Shown: in pieces, positions 9,051-17,198 of the stretch | Layout of the letters: the number at the start of each line of letters is the position of its first letter | Position numbering within the stretch: position 1 is the stretch's first letter | NCBI GenBank assembly: GCA_900540175.1 | Contig: UQFG01000013.1 | Coordinates: 1 to 48,652 of the forward strand | Length of the DNA stretch: 48,652 nt | Direction: 5' to 3' | Source: an uncultured Mollicutes bacterium | GTDB taxonomy: Bacteria > Bacillota_I > Bacilli_A > Acholeplasmatales > Anaeroplasmataceae | Translations under genes and position numbers: made by a program | The notes under the pieces: model-generated | Seen by the model: the letters and a program-made list of their open reading frames with translations, nothing else | Databases searched by the model: none | Told to the model about the DNA's origin: nothing

Positions 9051-9572
9051 TTATTCGTTTTGTTCTATAATTTTTTTATTGTGCGGAATATTTTTGATCA
9101 TACCGATGACCGTCAAAACACCGCCCACTGCATAAAATACAATCATGACAATCGATAAAACAATCGCTTTGATGATGCTGCCTGTTTGAATGTTCGGTTG
9201 TTCGGCCAGACCTTTAAAATAATAGGTCATCAGCACCACACCGGCCGCACATGTCAGCAAAAGCATCAAAATCGAAAAGATCGTTGTGGAAATTTTACCT
9301 TTCGTATTGCGAATCGCATTGAACAGACAGACCAGTCCGAACAAGATAAAGAAAAACATCCATAACCCGCAAAGTTGGGTTTCCAATTGAAATAACGCTT
9401 CAATATGAATGGAAGAAAGAACCAAATGCAATAATGCTGTCAAAACAATCACATATTTTGCAAAGGAAAGGACGGTTTTATTCTTTAAATTTTTCCAAAA
9501 ATGATCGAATTTGATTTTCAATATCGAACGATAAGAAGGTTTTTTTCTTTCCTGAGTTTGGTCGTTTTTCAT
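9051..9572 (-). CDS. Unknown integral membrane protein
   Basis: A 173-residue protein with a charged, lysine-rich cytoplasmic N-terminus (about 35 residues) and four hydrophobic helices (roughly 38-60, 66-86, 92-116 and 130-156). No known family signature was seen. Its start codon overlaps the end of the ABC ATPase gene by four bases, so the two are translationally coupled. This coupling suggests, without proving, that it assists the transporter. Confidence 0.75.
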   Translation of the reverse strand: MKNDQTQERKKPSYRSILKIKFDHFWKNLKNKTVLSFAKYVIVLTALLHLVLSSIHIEALFQLETQLCGLWMFFFILFGLVCLFNAIRNTKGKISTTIFSILMLLLTCAAGVVLMTYYFKGLAEQPNIQTGSIIKAIVLSIVMIVFYAVGGVLTVIGMIKNIPHNKKIIEQNE

Positions 9573-10672
9573 TGTTCAGAACCCTCCTTCGTAATCACAT
9601 TGGTCGTTTGTTTATCAAAGAAATGCATCTTATCGCTTGCCAAAGCAATCTTTAACGTTTCTTCTATTTTCGTTCTGCGTTCGATTCGGGCAGTCAACAA
9701 CTGGTCATTGCAAACCAACCGAACATAATATTCTTTACCTAAAAATTCTTTGGAATCGACTGCTAGTTCCAATACGCTTCCCGAATATTTTTTCAAATCA
9801 GACAAACTGGCACTGATATGCTCGGGCCGAATCCCCAAAATTACTTCTTTTCCTCGGTAATTTTTCAGCAGTTCCGCTTGTTCCTCAGTCAGTTTTATCC
9901 GGTATTGTCCGAAAACAAACGAACTTTTGTCGACCGTTCCTTCGATAAAATTCATATTCGGTGTTCCAATGAAACCGGCCACAAACAGATTCTTAGGTTG
10001 ATTATAAACCTCATACGGTGTTCCGATTTGCTGAATATAGCCCATACTCATTACCACGATCTTATCGGCCATGGTCATGGCTTCGATTTGATCATGGGTT
10101 ACATAAACCGTCGTCGCATGCAATCTTTTTTGCAACTTAACAATTTCGATTCTGGTTTTTTCCCGAAGTTTCGCATCCAAATTGGAAAGCGGTTCGTCCA
10201 TCAAAAAGACTTTCGGATTACGGACAACGGTTCGTCCCAGCGCAACTCTTTGACGTTGACCGCCGCTTAAGTTCGCCGGAAGACGATTCAAATACTCCGT
10301 CAAACCGATAATCCCGGCGGCATCTTCCACATACTTTTGAATAACCTGTTTCGATTCATGCCGTACTTTCAAAGAAATTCCCATATTATCGTAAACCGTC
10401 ATATTGGGATAAAGCGCATAATTTTGAAAAACCATGGCGATATCCCGATCAACAGGGGCTAAACTGTTGACCCGTTCTCCGTCGATGAGCATATCACCGG
10501 TGGTAATGGATTCAAGTCCGGCAATCATTCTTAGCGTCGTCGATTTACCGCATCCGGACGGTCCGACCAACACATAAAATTCTCCGTCTTTGATATCGAT
10601 ATTAATATCGTGAACGGCATGAACCGTTCCATTATAGATTTTGTTTACATTAATTAATTTCAAATCGGCCAT
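9569..10672 (-). CDS. Sugar ABC transporter ATPase (MsmK/UgpC type)
   Basis: A 367-residue CUT1-family ATP-binding subunit that would power the two permeases and lipoprotein encoded upstream in the same operon. Walker A GPSGCGKST (37-45), Q-loop VFQNY (81-85), signature LSGGQ (135-139), Walker B VFLMDE (155-160) and the switch His in VTHDQ are all present. The C-terminal ~130 residues form the TOBE/MalK-like regulatory domain. The frame opens with a GTG at 10681, but AGGTGAG before the ATG at 10672 favours the latter. Many Firmicutes share one such ATPase among sugar transporters; having its own copy in the cluster suggests a dedicated system. Confidence 0.92.
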   Translation of the reverse strand: MADLKLINVNKIYNGTVHAVHDINIDIKDGEFYVLVGPSGCGKSTTLRMIAGLESITTGDMLIDGERVNSLAPVDRDIAMVFQNYALYPNMTVYDNMGISLKVRHESKQVIQKYVEDAAGIIGLTEYLNRLPANLSGGQRQRVALGRTVVRNPKVFLMDEPLSNLDAKLREKTRIEIVKLQKRLHATTVYVTHDQIEAMTMADKIVVMSMGYIQQIGTPYEVYNQPKNLFVAGFIGTPNMNFIEGTVDKSSFVFGQYRIKLTEEQAELLKNYRGKEVILGIRPEHISASLSDLKKYSGSVLELAVDSKEFLGKEYYVRLVCNDQLLTARIERRTKIEETLKIALASDKMHFFDKQTTNVITKEGSEQ

Positions 10673-10681
10673 GCATCTCAC

Positions 10682-11560
10682 CTACCTAGACATCTGTTTA
10701 AAGGAGATTCTTCCTTCGGATTTGTATTTTTCTTTACGTAAAATCTGACGATACGATTTGATTCCGACCAAAATACAAATCAAACTGCTTACTGCCAACG
10801 TGAAAATGATCCAAAAAGATTTTGAAAATGCGATGGCAGAATAATTGATTTTTAAAATAAACGGTACGACTACCACAATCCGCAACACGTTGTAAACACC
10901 GTAAGCAATCGAAGCGATCGAAAATTGTTTTACGTAATTTTTGACTTTCAAAGCGGCCGTAAACAAGAACAACAAGACGGCGATATTAAATAGAATCATG
11001 ATTCCAAGTAAATAGTCCCGCGGCATCACCGATAAGGCCACAATGATATAAATCACTTCTAAAGCAACTGCCAACAATAAAAACCAATATCCGAACGAAT
11101 CGGTCTTATAAAAAGTAATTCCCGTCAAAACATCATGTTTTTCTTCCGTCGGCAAAATCAACCATTCATAACGATCGTTTACTTGTTTGATCTTATGCGT
11201 CAACTTGGCTACAGTATATTTGATCTTATAAATCTCTTTTTCTTTGGCATTTTGGTAACGGAGCTTTAAATCTTCTATCTGTTGTCTTCGTTTTGTCAAA
11301 ACCGCTTCCTCATCGGGCGAAAGAGAACGAATTTCTTCTTCTTTTTGTTTGATGTTTTTTTCGATTTTATTTTTCAATTGAAGCAACCATAGACAATCGT
11401 AGTCTTTCAACTCCTGTGTCGCAACAATTTCATCAAAGAGATTCCACTGTCCCATCAATGCTTCTTTTTTTCTGACAAATTCAATTTGACTTTCGTACTT
11501 TTTGATTTTTGCCTCTTTCCAATTTAAGGCCTTTTGCTGATCGACTTTGAAATCAAACAT
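10682..11560 (-). CDS. Unknown membrane protein with N-terminal coiled coil
   Basis: A 292-residue protein of two parts. The first ~135 residues are highly charged and rich in Lys and Glu with heptad-like spacing (a probable cytoplasmic coiled coil, with no signal peptide). The second half has about four membrane helices (roughly 155-178, 182-206, 222-240, 246-270) and ends in a basic tail. No family recognised. AGGTGA five bases before the ATG at 11560 sets the start; the GTG three codons earlier sits in the ribosome site. It overlaps the previous membrane-protein gene by eight bases. A role in membrane organisation or sensing is only a guess. Confidence 0.75.
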   Translation of the reverse strand: MFDFKVDQQKALNWKEAKIKKYESQIEFVRKKEALMGQWNLFDEIVATQELKDYDCLWLLQLKNKIEKNIKQKEEEIRSLSPDEEAVLTKRRQQIEDLKLRYQNAKEKEIYKIKYTVAKLTHKIKQVNDRYEWLILPTEEKHDVLTGITFYKTDSFGYWFLLLAVALEVIYIIVALSVMPRDYLLGIMILFNIAVLLFLFTAALKVKNYVKQFSIASIAYGVYNVLRIVVVVPFILKINYSAIAFSKSFWIIFTLAVSSLICILVGIKSYRQILRKEKYKSEGRISFKQMSR

Positions 11561-12116
11561 TGCTTTCACCTACTTCTACTTGATTGTTTTTTTTACCCAA
11601 TTTATAATTTCTGATAATCACTGCGATAAAGAAAATCATCGCAACGAAAATGACAGCATATAAAGCAATTCCCAAGTAAAATGTACTGTATTCCCGAACA
11701 TATTCTGCTGTTTGAAAGTTCAGATCCTCCAGCCCCATATAACTGAAATCCACTTTATCATAGGACTGAATGATTAACGGAAGGGCTATGATCGCGAAAA
11801 CCGAAACACAAGCCGTTACCGAAGCGACCAGGCTGGATACAATGCAAGCAAAACGATCGCAAATTCGTTTGTTGATTTGAAGTGCGAATATAACGATAAT
11901 GCTTGCGGCACCGAATAAAGAGGCGAAAAACAAGATATTATTAAACGGTTGAAGGATATCATCATGGAAATGCGTGATATCTTCGTTTAGCGGTTGTTCA
12001 AAACCGAACAAATTCGAATAGCGACTCATGAACCCTAAAGAATACAAGACACAAAGAATCATGGCGATAATATAAACCACAAAAACTATTTTCTGAAGTT
12101 GAAAGCTTTTTTTCAT
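11553..12116 (-). CDS. Unknown four-helix membrane protein
   Basis: A 187-residue protein with helices at about 8-28, 60-82, 92-118 and 148-172. The loop after the first helix (about 30-57) is acidic and His-containing and is predicted to face outside. The tail is short and charged. No known domain seen. GAGGAG eight bases before ATG 12116 decides the start. It is the first gene after the long hairpin that follows the solute-binding protein gene, and it begins the sub-operon of membrane proteins, ATPase and lyases. Confidence 0.75.
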   Translation of the reverse strand: MKKSFQLQKIVFVVYIIAMILCVLYSLGFMSRYSNLFGFEQPLNEDITHFHDDILQPFNNILFFASLFGAASIIVIFALQINKRICDRFACIVSSLVASVTACVSVFAIIALPLIIQSYDKVDFSYMGLEDLNFQTAEYVREYSTFYLGIALYAVIFVAMIFFIAVIIRNYKLGKKNNQVEVGESNV

Positions 12117-12151
12117 ACGACACACTCCTCTATTTTTTTCATCAGCTTTGA

Positions 12152-12266
12152 ACTGCTTGCAAGAAAACAGAATATCTTTGTGGGAAGAAAACTTAAAACA
12201 TAAGAAGGAAGGAAGAAAGGAAAGATATTCTATTTTTCTTGCAAGCAGTCAGGACATTACGTCCTG
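12152..12266 (-). repeat. Long inverted repeat after the solute-binding protein gene
   Basis: Two arms of 28 and 29 bases (12152-12179 and 12221-12249) are complementary except for one mismatch and a one-base bulge, with a 41-nt purine-rich loop between them. A second small hairpin (12250-12255 with 12261-12266) stands next to it, just after the lipoprotein stop codon. No T run follows, so it is not a simple terminator. Such structures often protect the upstream mRNA end from exonucleases and raise the level of the binding protein over the downstream genes. Confidence 0.8.
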
Positions 12267-12277
12267 ATTGCCAATCA

Positions 12278-14335
12278 TTATTTTTTTACAGCCTGCATTG
12301 CTTTATAAGCCGTTTGATACGTTTGAACATATACGCTCAAGCCGGCATCGTTGAATACTTTAATGTAGTCTGCGTAAGTAGCCGGAACGCTTGTACCCGC
12401 AGGTGCATTACCAACTGTTTTGTAACGAACAACATTGAACATTACTTCAAAGAATCCATCCGAAGAAAGAGAGGTTTGATTTTGAATCGTTTCGGTTTGT
12501 TTTTTCGTCAAAGAGAAAATAGGCGGAACCAATTTATAATAGTTGTCGTTATCTCCCTTTAGGCCTTCTCCGGCATAAGTCGGAATATTAAGCGTCGATT
12601 CTTGTAACAAGGCCCATGCATCAAAACCTCTGTCGGAAGTATATTGATACTCAAATCCGATTTCTTTTGCATAACCAACCGGCATCAAACATCCCATCCA
12701 GTTTCTCAAGAATGTCGATAAGTCACCGTTGGCAGCACTATCGCAAGTCGAAAGCAACCATTCATTGTATTTCGGATATTCTTTTCCATCCGGACCGGTA
12801 AAGGATCCGTTTAAATCCAACATATAGTCCATACCGTAGTTTTGTGCTTTGGAACCTTTTTCAGAGAAAATGAAATCGAAAATCGTTGCCGCTCTGGCAA
12901 TTTCGGCATCGCTTGCTTCAGCCGAAATACTCCATCCGTCCGGCTTAATAACACGTGAATTGTCGATGTAGTATTGCCATACACCGTTTACTCTGGAAAC
13001 CGGAGGTAAAATACCGACGATGTCTTCATTTAAAGCATCGGCTGTTGTAGAAGCGATAAAGTCAAACGTCATAAAGCCGTAAGCCGGTTGCGCTTCGTTA
13101 TCGGTACCGTACAATTGCTTTCTGAAATCTTTTGTATTGGTCAAGTCATACATATCGTTGTAAACCAAACCTTCTGCCTGCCAATAAGAAAGGTAAGTTA
13201 AAACGTTGTATAACGATTCCTGAGAATAAGTGTATTGTAATTCTCCTTTTGAATCGATGTACCAACGAGAACCGTAAGAATCCGATCCATGTACTTTTAC
13301 ACCGTCAAAATAAGTTGCAAAACGGAACAAATCTTCACGATAAGAAGATTTTCTTGAGAAATACGGGAATACTTTATCTGCTTTTCCATCGGTCAAATAT
13401 TTAGGATTTGCTTTAATGACTCTGAACAAAGCCGTCAATTCATCGATGTCGTAAGCCGCTTTCGCACCCAAATAAAGTTCACTCGGATTTTCATAATCGT
13501 AGTTGGCATTGATATAGTCGATCAAGGCTTTTGCCAATGTTTCACCGTTTTTAACGGTTAACGCATTTTGAATGTCAATAATATTTTGACTGGTTTTCTT
13601 CGTGATCGTAACGCCGGTTTTCGGTGTCACCGTACCGCCGTTTGATCCGGTTCTTGCGTTAGAGCCGGTCCAGAATGCCTGATAATAAGTCGTATAAGCA
13701 TCTTGATCGTAAGATGCCTGCGGTGCATCCAATAAATCAGTAACCCAAGTTTCACGAACATGGAAAGCACGCGCGATTTCACCGATTTCGGCAATATACG
13801 GAACTTGATAAATATTTCCGTCGTAAGCGGTAATAGACGATTTAACATCCGGATTTGCTTCCAAATATTTGCTGAAATTCGGCATCAGACCTTGTTCCAT
13901 CAAACTGGAAATAGAGAATAATTTTCCGTCTACACCATAACTCATCAAGGTTTCACCGATACTGTTTCCGCCAAAGACAACGGCATCTTTAAAACCGGTT
14001 GCCGCAGCCGTGGTGATCATATCTTTTGCTTTTTGATCTTGAACCGTAACATCGACGATATCCGTATTTGTTTCGTTTTCGATATACGTCCAAAACGGTT
14101 TCAAAGCCCCTAAACTTACCGTTGAGCCATCCGGTAAATTAAGCGGAGTCGGCTGGTTGTAAGTAATCGTCTGCGACTTACTTCCATAAGCCAAATTCAT
14201 TTTTACTTCTACTTTTTTCGTCGGATCGTCTTTTCCGACATTTCTTTGATTTTTTGCGGTTTCTTCGCCGCCACCGCAAGCAACCAAAGCCAGTGCTGTT
14301 AAACCAACACCTAAAGCACTCAATACTTTTTTCAT
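12278..14335 (-). CDS. Extracellular solute-binding lipoprotein of the ABC importer
   Basis: A 685-residue lipoprotein. The signal peptide ends in the lipobox LVAC with the acylated Cys at 20, followed by a Gly-rich linker. The mature part is a large CUT1-type binding protein, bigger than the usual 400-550 residues, of the kind paired with LplB/YtcP permeases (LipO-like). It would capture the oligosaccharide at the cell surface and hand it to the two permeases encoded just upstream. AGGAGG stands before the ATG. Large binding proteins of this group tend to bind longer or complex oligosaccharides; that this one does is inference. Confidence 0.9.
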   Translation of the reverse strand: MKKVLSALGVGLTALALVACGGGEETAKNQRNVGKDDPTKKVEVKMNLAYGSKSQTITYNQPTPLNLPDGSTVSLGALKPFWTYIENETNTDIVDVTVQDQKAKDMITTAAATGFKDAVVFGGNSIGETLMSYGVDGKLFSISSLMEQGLMPNFSKYLEANPDVKSSITAYDGNIYQVPYIAEIGEIARAFHVRETWVTDLLDAPQASYDQDAYTTYYQAFWTGSNARTGSNGGTVTPKTGVTITKKTSQNIIDIQNALTVKNGETLAKALIDYINANYDYENPSELYLGAKAAYDIDELTALFRVIKANPKYLTDGKADKVFPYFSRKSSYREDLFRFATYFDGVKVHGSDSYGSRWYIDSKGELQYTYSQESLYNVLTYLSYWQAEGLVYNDMYDLTNTKDFRKQLYGTDNEAQPAYGFMTFDFIASTTADALNEDIVGILPPVSRVNGVWQYYIDNSRVIKPDGWSISAEASDAEIARAATIFDFIFSEKGSKAQNYGMDYMLDLNGSFTGPDGKEYPKYNEWLLSTCDSAANGDLSTFLRNWMGCLMPVGYAKEIGFEYQYTSDRGFDAWALLQESTLNIPTYAGEGLKGDNDNYYKLVPPIFSLTKKQTETIQNQTSLSSDGFFEVMFNVVRYKTVGNAPAGTSVPATYADYIKVFNDAGLSVYVQTYQTAYKAMQAVKK

Positions 14336-14399
14336 CTTTTCCTCCTGTTTTTTTATTATTTTTGCTCCTTTTGCAAGAATAACCTAAAATTGAATGATT

Positions 14400-15278
14400 C
14401 TAACCCTTGACGCCGCCTAAATTAACACCGCGAGCAAAGTATTTTTGAATATACGGATAAATAACCAAAACCGGAATAATCGAACAGATGATGATCGCAT
14501 AAACCAAACTGTCTGCCGCAAATGTCAAATTGTCGGGCGGTAATTCATCGTATATTTTTTGAAATTCTTCTATTTTTTGTCTCAAATAAACCTGAAGTGG
14601 TTGTTCATTCGCCGATTTAAGCAACATTCTCGACCAGTAATAACCGTTCCAACGCGATATGGCGTAAAATAATGTTACGGTTGCGATGGTTGCTCCGGAC
14701 ATCGGAATATAAATCTTCGAAAATACTTGGAACTCATTTGCTCCGTCGACAATGGATGCTTCTTCAATATCCGAAGGAATCGAACTGAACTGGTTCCGAA
14801 GAAGGATAATATTGTACGCTTGGACACCGAAACCGATTACCATTCCCCATTTATTGTCCACACCCATTTCTTTATAGTTGAGGTAAAGCGGAATCATACC
14901 GGCCGAAAACCACATGGTAAATACCAATAAGAAATTCCATTTTCTTTTCCCCATTAATTTACTCTTTGACAGCGCGTAAGCACCCGTTAAAGAAATCAGC
15001 ATACTCCAAGCCGTACCGAAAACGGTATAAAACAGCGTATTGGTATAAGCAATCCAAAATCCTTTGTCGGTTAAAATCGTCTGGTACGCATCAAACGTAA
15101 TATCGTTAAAATGCGGGAATAAGACAATCGCACCGCTTTCGTAAGTTCCTCTGCCGCTGATCGAAACAGAGAAAGCATATACCAGCGGATAAAGCGCCAT
15201 TAAAGCAAATAATCCGACAAATACATAAGCGATAATTTTAAAAATAATTTCGCTTGCACTCATTCTTTCAAATTTCAT
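14400..15278 (-). CDS. Sugar ABC transporter permease (YtcP/LplC type)
   Basis: A 292-residue CUT1 permease with six membrane helices and the cytoplasmic EAA loop EASIVDGANEFQVFSKIYIP at 173-192, which docks on the ATPase. The N-terminal FPHFNDITFDAYQTIL stretch is typical of the YtcP/LplC group. It is the second inner-membrane subunit of the importer. It follows the other permease gene by 11 bases and is followed by the binding-protein gene after a 64-base gap in which only a ribosome site is seen. Confidence 0.92.
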   Translation of the reverse strand: MKFERMSASEIIFKIIAYVFVGLFALMALYPLVYAFSVSISGRGTYESGAIVLFPHFNDITFDAYQTILTDKGFWIAYTNTLFYTVFGTAWSMLISLTGAYALSKSKLMGKRKWNFLLVFTMWFSAGMIPLYLNYKEMGVDNKWGMVIGFGVQAYNIILLRNQFSSIPSDIEEASIVDGANEFQVFSKIYIPMSGATIATVTLFYAISRWNGYYWSRMLLKSANEQPLQVYLRQKIEEFQKIYDELPPDNLTFAADSLVYAIIICSIIPVLVIYPYIQKYFARGVNLGGVKG

Positions 15279-15289
15279 AATTCACCATC

Positions 15290-16252
15290 CTACCAAAGCG
15301 ACGTCTTAGAAGCTTGTCTACTGATCGAGTTGGCACCGATAACAAGCGCAAAGCCAATCACAGAGTTGAAAATACCGACTGCCGATCCTAACCCGTAATT
15401 TCCGGTTTCAATACCGAGTCGCTGTTCAAACGTCGAAAGTACATCGGCCGTAATATAGATGTTCGGATTGTACAACAGCAAAACACGTTCGTACCCGACG
15501 GAAAGCATCTTACCGATTCGCATAATGATCATAATGATCAACGTCGGAGCCATACCCGGAATCGTTACGTACCGAATTTCCTGCCATTTGTTTCCGCCGT
15601 CGACTTTCAAGGCCTCATACATAACCGGTGAAATACCCATGATCGCCGCAAAGTAAACGATTGAGTTATATCCGCTTTCTTTCCAAATCCCCGTAATAAT
15701 ATAAAGCGGACGGAAATAATTGGCATTTTCGATGATTTTAATATCTTCCGATACGAGCCCCAGTTTATACAACAGGGAAGCAATAACACCTACGGATGTT
15801 TCCCCTTTGTAAACCAACATCAGCACAATACCTGTAATCGTTACTTCCGACAGAAAGTGAGGCAAGTACGTAATGGTCTGTGTAATCTTTCTGAAACCGT
15901 TCGAATTAATCTCACTGAATAACAACGCCAGAATAATCGGAATCGGAAAACCGAAAAGCAATCCGTACAAACTGATGATGAACGTATTGCGGAAGGCACC
16001 CCAGAACGCTTCTTTATTCACCCCAACAACGATATTGATAAAATTGTCAAATCCCTTGAACTGACTTCCGAATATACCGTCGGCGGCATCAAAGCGTTTA
16101 AACGCAACAATCAACCCCATCATCGGTTTGTAAGCGAATAACGCAAACCAAACCACAATCGGAATCAACAAAACGTAAAGTCGCCACTCTCGTTTGATGT
16201 TTTCGAAAATTCCCTTAAACAGCGGGGTCCTTACTTTTACTTCATTGTCCAT
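15290..16252 (-). CDS. Sugar ABC transporter permease (LplB type)
   Basis: A 320-residue CUT1 permease with the EAA loop EALKVDGGNKWQEIRYVTIP at 213-232 and about six helices, the partner of the YtcP-type permease that follows. The first ~25 residues are cytoplasmic and basic, as in LplB proteins. AGGGTG before the ATG at 16252 makes this the better start than the GTG three codons upstream. The start lies inside the end of the preceding membrane-protein gene, indicating coupled translation from the same mRNA. Confidence 0.92.
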   Translation of the reverse strand: MDNEVKVRTPLFKGIFENIKREWRLYVLLIPIVVWFALFAYKPMMGLIVAFKRFDAADGIFGSQFKGFDNFINIVVGVNKEAFWGAFRNTFIISLYGLLFGFPIPIILALLFSEINSNGFRKITQTITYLPHFLSEVTITGIVLMLVYKGETSVGVIASLLYKLGLVSEDIKIIENANYFRPLYIITGIWKESGYNSIVYFAAIMGISPVMYEALKVDGGNKWQEIRYVTIPGMAPTLIIMIIMRIGKMLSVGYERVLLLYNPNIYITADVLSTFEQRLGIETGNYGLGSAVGIFNSVIGFALVIGANSISRQASKTSLW

Positions 16253-16808
16253 AAACTTCACCCTTACTCATTTTTTCTAAATACTGATCCATATCGACGA
16301 TCAATTCTATTTTCTTTCGATTCAGCACCAATAAAATAATAATATCGATCACAAACGTCAACAGAACGGATCCCAAATAACTTCGGAAACCGACTTTCAT
16401 ATCACTCATCCACAACAACGCCAATCCTTTACCCAAGATCAAACACAAAAATACAATCACAAGATAGATCAGCAACGCGCCGTTGCTTTTGTGAAAGACA
16501 TCCCGATTCCGCTTTCCGTAGCAAAAAATAGGAATCGCCGCAAATAAATTGGCAAGGACATAATAGACGAAAGATTCTAAAAACGGAATCTTGGCAATAA
16601 ATACAATCGGTATGGAAGAAACAAGCAAAACCAAGAACGACATTCTTCCCCAACGGATCGATGCAACAATAAAAATAAGCGTTCCAAAACTGATGTAGAT
16701 CGAACTAGTCAGCTTACCAAGCAGAAAGTAGGAAAGAAATTCGGATATTGCCGCCAAAATACAAAAAATAGTCAAATCCAACGCTTTAAACTTCTGATAA
16801 CTTATAAT
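16242..16808 (-). CDS. Unknown membrane protein, first gene of the importer operon
   Basis: A hydrophobic protein with five or six helices that begins near ISYQKFKALDL and ends in a charged tail. Its general layout recalls ECF-type S components, but I see no decisive motif. The start is doubtful. A strong GGGGAGGC ribosome site lies four bases before an ATT codon (16808) and seven before an ATA, with no ATG, GTG or TTG at a normal distance. The nearest in-frame ATG codons, at 16910 and 16955, have no ribosome site and would add 34 or 49 unusual residues. I prefer ATT (189 residues); a longer 238-residue form is possible. It overlaps the LplB-type permease gene by 11 bases. Confidence 0.6.
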   Translation of the reverse strand: MISYQKFKALDLTIFCILAAISEFLSYFLLGKLTSSIYISFGTLIFIVASIRWGRMSFLVLLVSSIPIVFIAKIPFLESFVYYVLANLFAAIPIFCYGKRNRDVFHKSNGALLIYLVIVFLCLILGKGLALLWMSDMKVGFRSYLGSVLLTFVIDIIILLVLNRKKIELIVDMDQYLEKMSKGEVYGQ

Positions 16809-17036
16809 GTCGCCTCCCCTTTTTATCCGTAAATACGGAATCGGTTTTTGATTACCTCTATTTTTTTTCTCGAACCTGTGCCGATTCGAGAAAAATACCC
16901 TATAATTCATAATTACGAACTGAGTTCTTATATATTCACAAAAAGAAATTCTCATAGATTTCTTCTGGGAATATATGAGATCGGTCTTTTTTTGTTCGTA
17001 TTTATGAACATTATTCTTAATATTGAATTCAACATA
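16809..17036 (-). promoter_or_regulatory. Operon leader with several inverted repeats
   Basis: This stretch between the promoter and the first gene holds no convincing gene. It contains TCTCGAA/TTCGAGA arms around 16868-16891, a perfect GAACTGAGTTC palindrome (16917-16927), TCTCATA/TATGAGA arms (16950-16956 and 16974-16980), and TATTTATG/CATAAATA arms near 17000-17040. These could be operators for the local IclR protein or RNA structures. None is followed by a T run. Confidence 0.45.
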
Positions 17037-17065
17037 AATATATCATACTATGAAAGCGTTGTCAA
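17037..17065 (-). promoter_or_regulatory. Main promoter of the polysaccharide operon
   Basis: Minus-strand TTGACA (17060-17065), 17-bp spacer, TATATT (17037-17042). It drives the leftward operon starting with the 16242-16808 gene. A cre site covers its -35 box and spacer. Confidence 0.8.
17051..17064 (+). promoter_or_regulatory. cre site (CcpA operator)
   Basis: TGAAAGCGTTGTCA matches the catabolite-response consensus TGWAARCGYTWNCW at 13 of 14 positions. It lies between the -35 and -10 boxes of the operon promoter, where bound CcpA would block RNA polymerase. The cluster should therefore be shut off when preferred sugars are present. Confidence 0.8.
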
Positions 17066-17145
17066 CAAACTTTTACAAATTTTTTTCACTTTTTTGCAAC
17101 CGTTCATTTTTATTAAAAATCTTTTCTTTTACTTACGATTTTAAC

Positions 17146-17173
17146 TTGATTTTTTTTAATTTTGTTTTATACT
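17146..17173 (+). promoter_or_regulatory. Promoter of the SGNH hydrolase gene
   Basis: Plus-strand TTGATT (17146-17151), 16-bp T-rich spacer and TATACT (17168-17173), 25 bases before the start codon, with AGGAG at 17185-17189 as ribosome site. Confidence 0.6.
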
Positions 17174-17198
17174 TTAGGATAAAAAGGAGTGATCAAAC

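Noticed and set aside
9818..10270. A 150-codon plus-strand frame opposite the ABC ATPase gene
   Set aside because: It is a shadow of a well-conserved ATPase; composition and lack of a ribosome site do not support coding.
16868..16891. Hairpin TCTCGAA/TTCGAGA read as a terminator
   Set aside because: There is no T run after the stem on either strand in the right orientation; kept only as a dyad in the leader.
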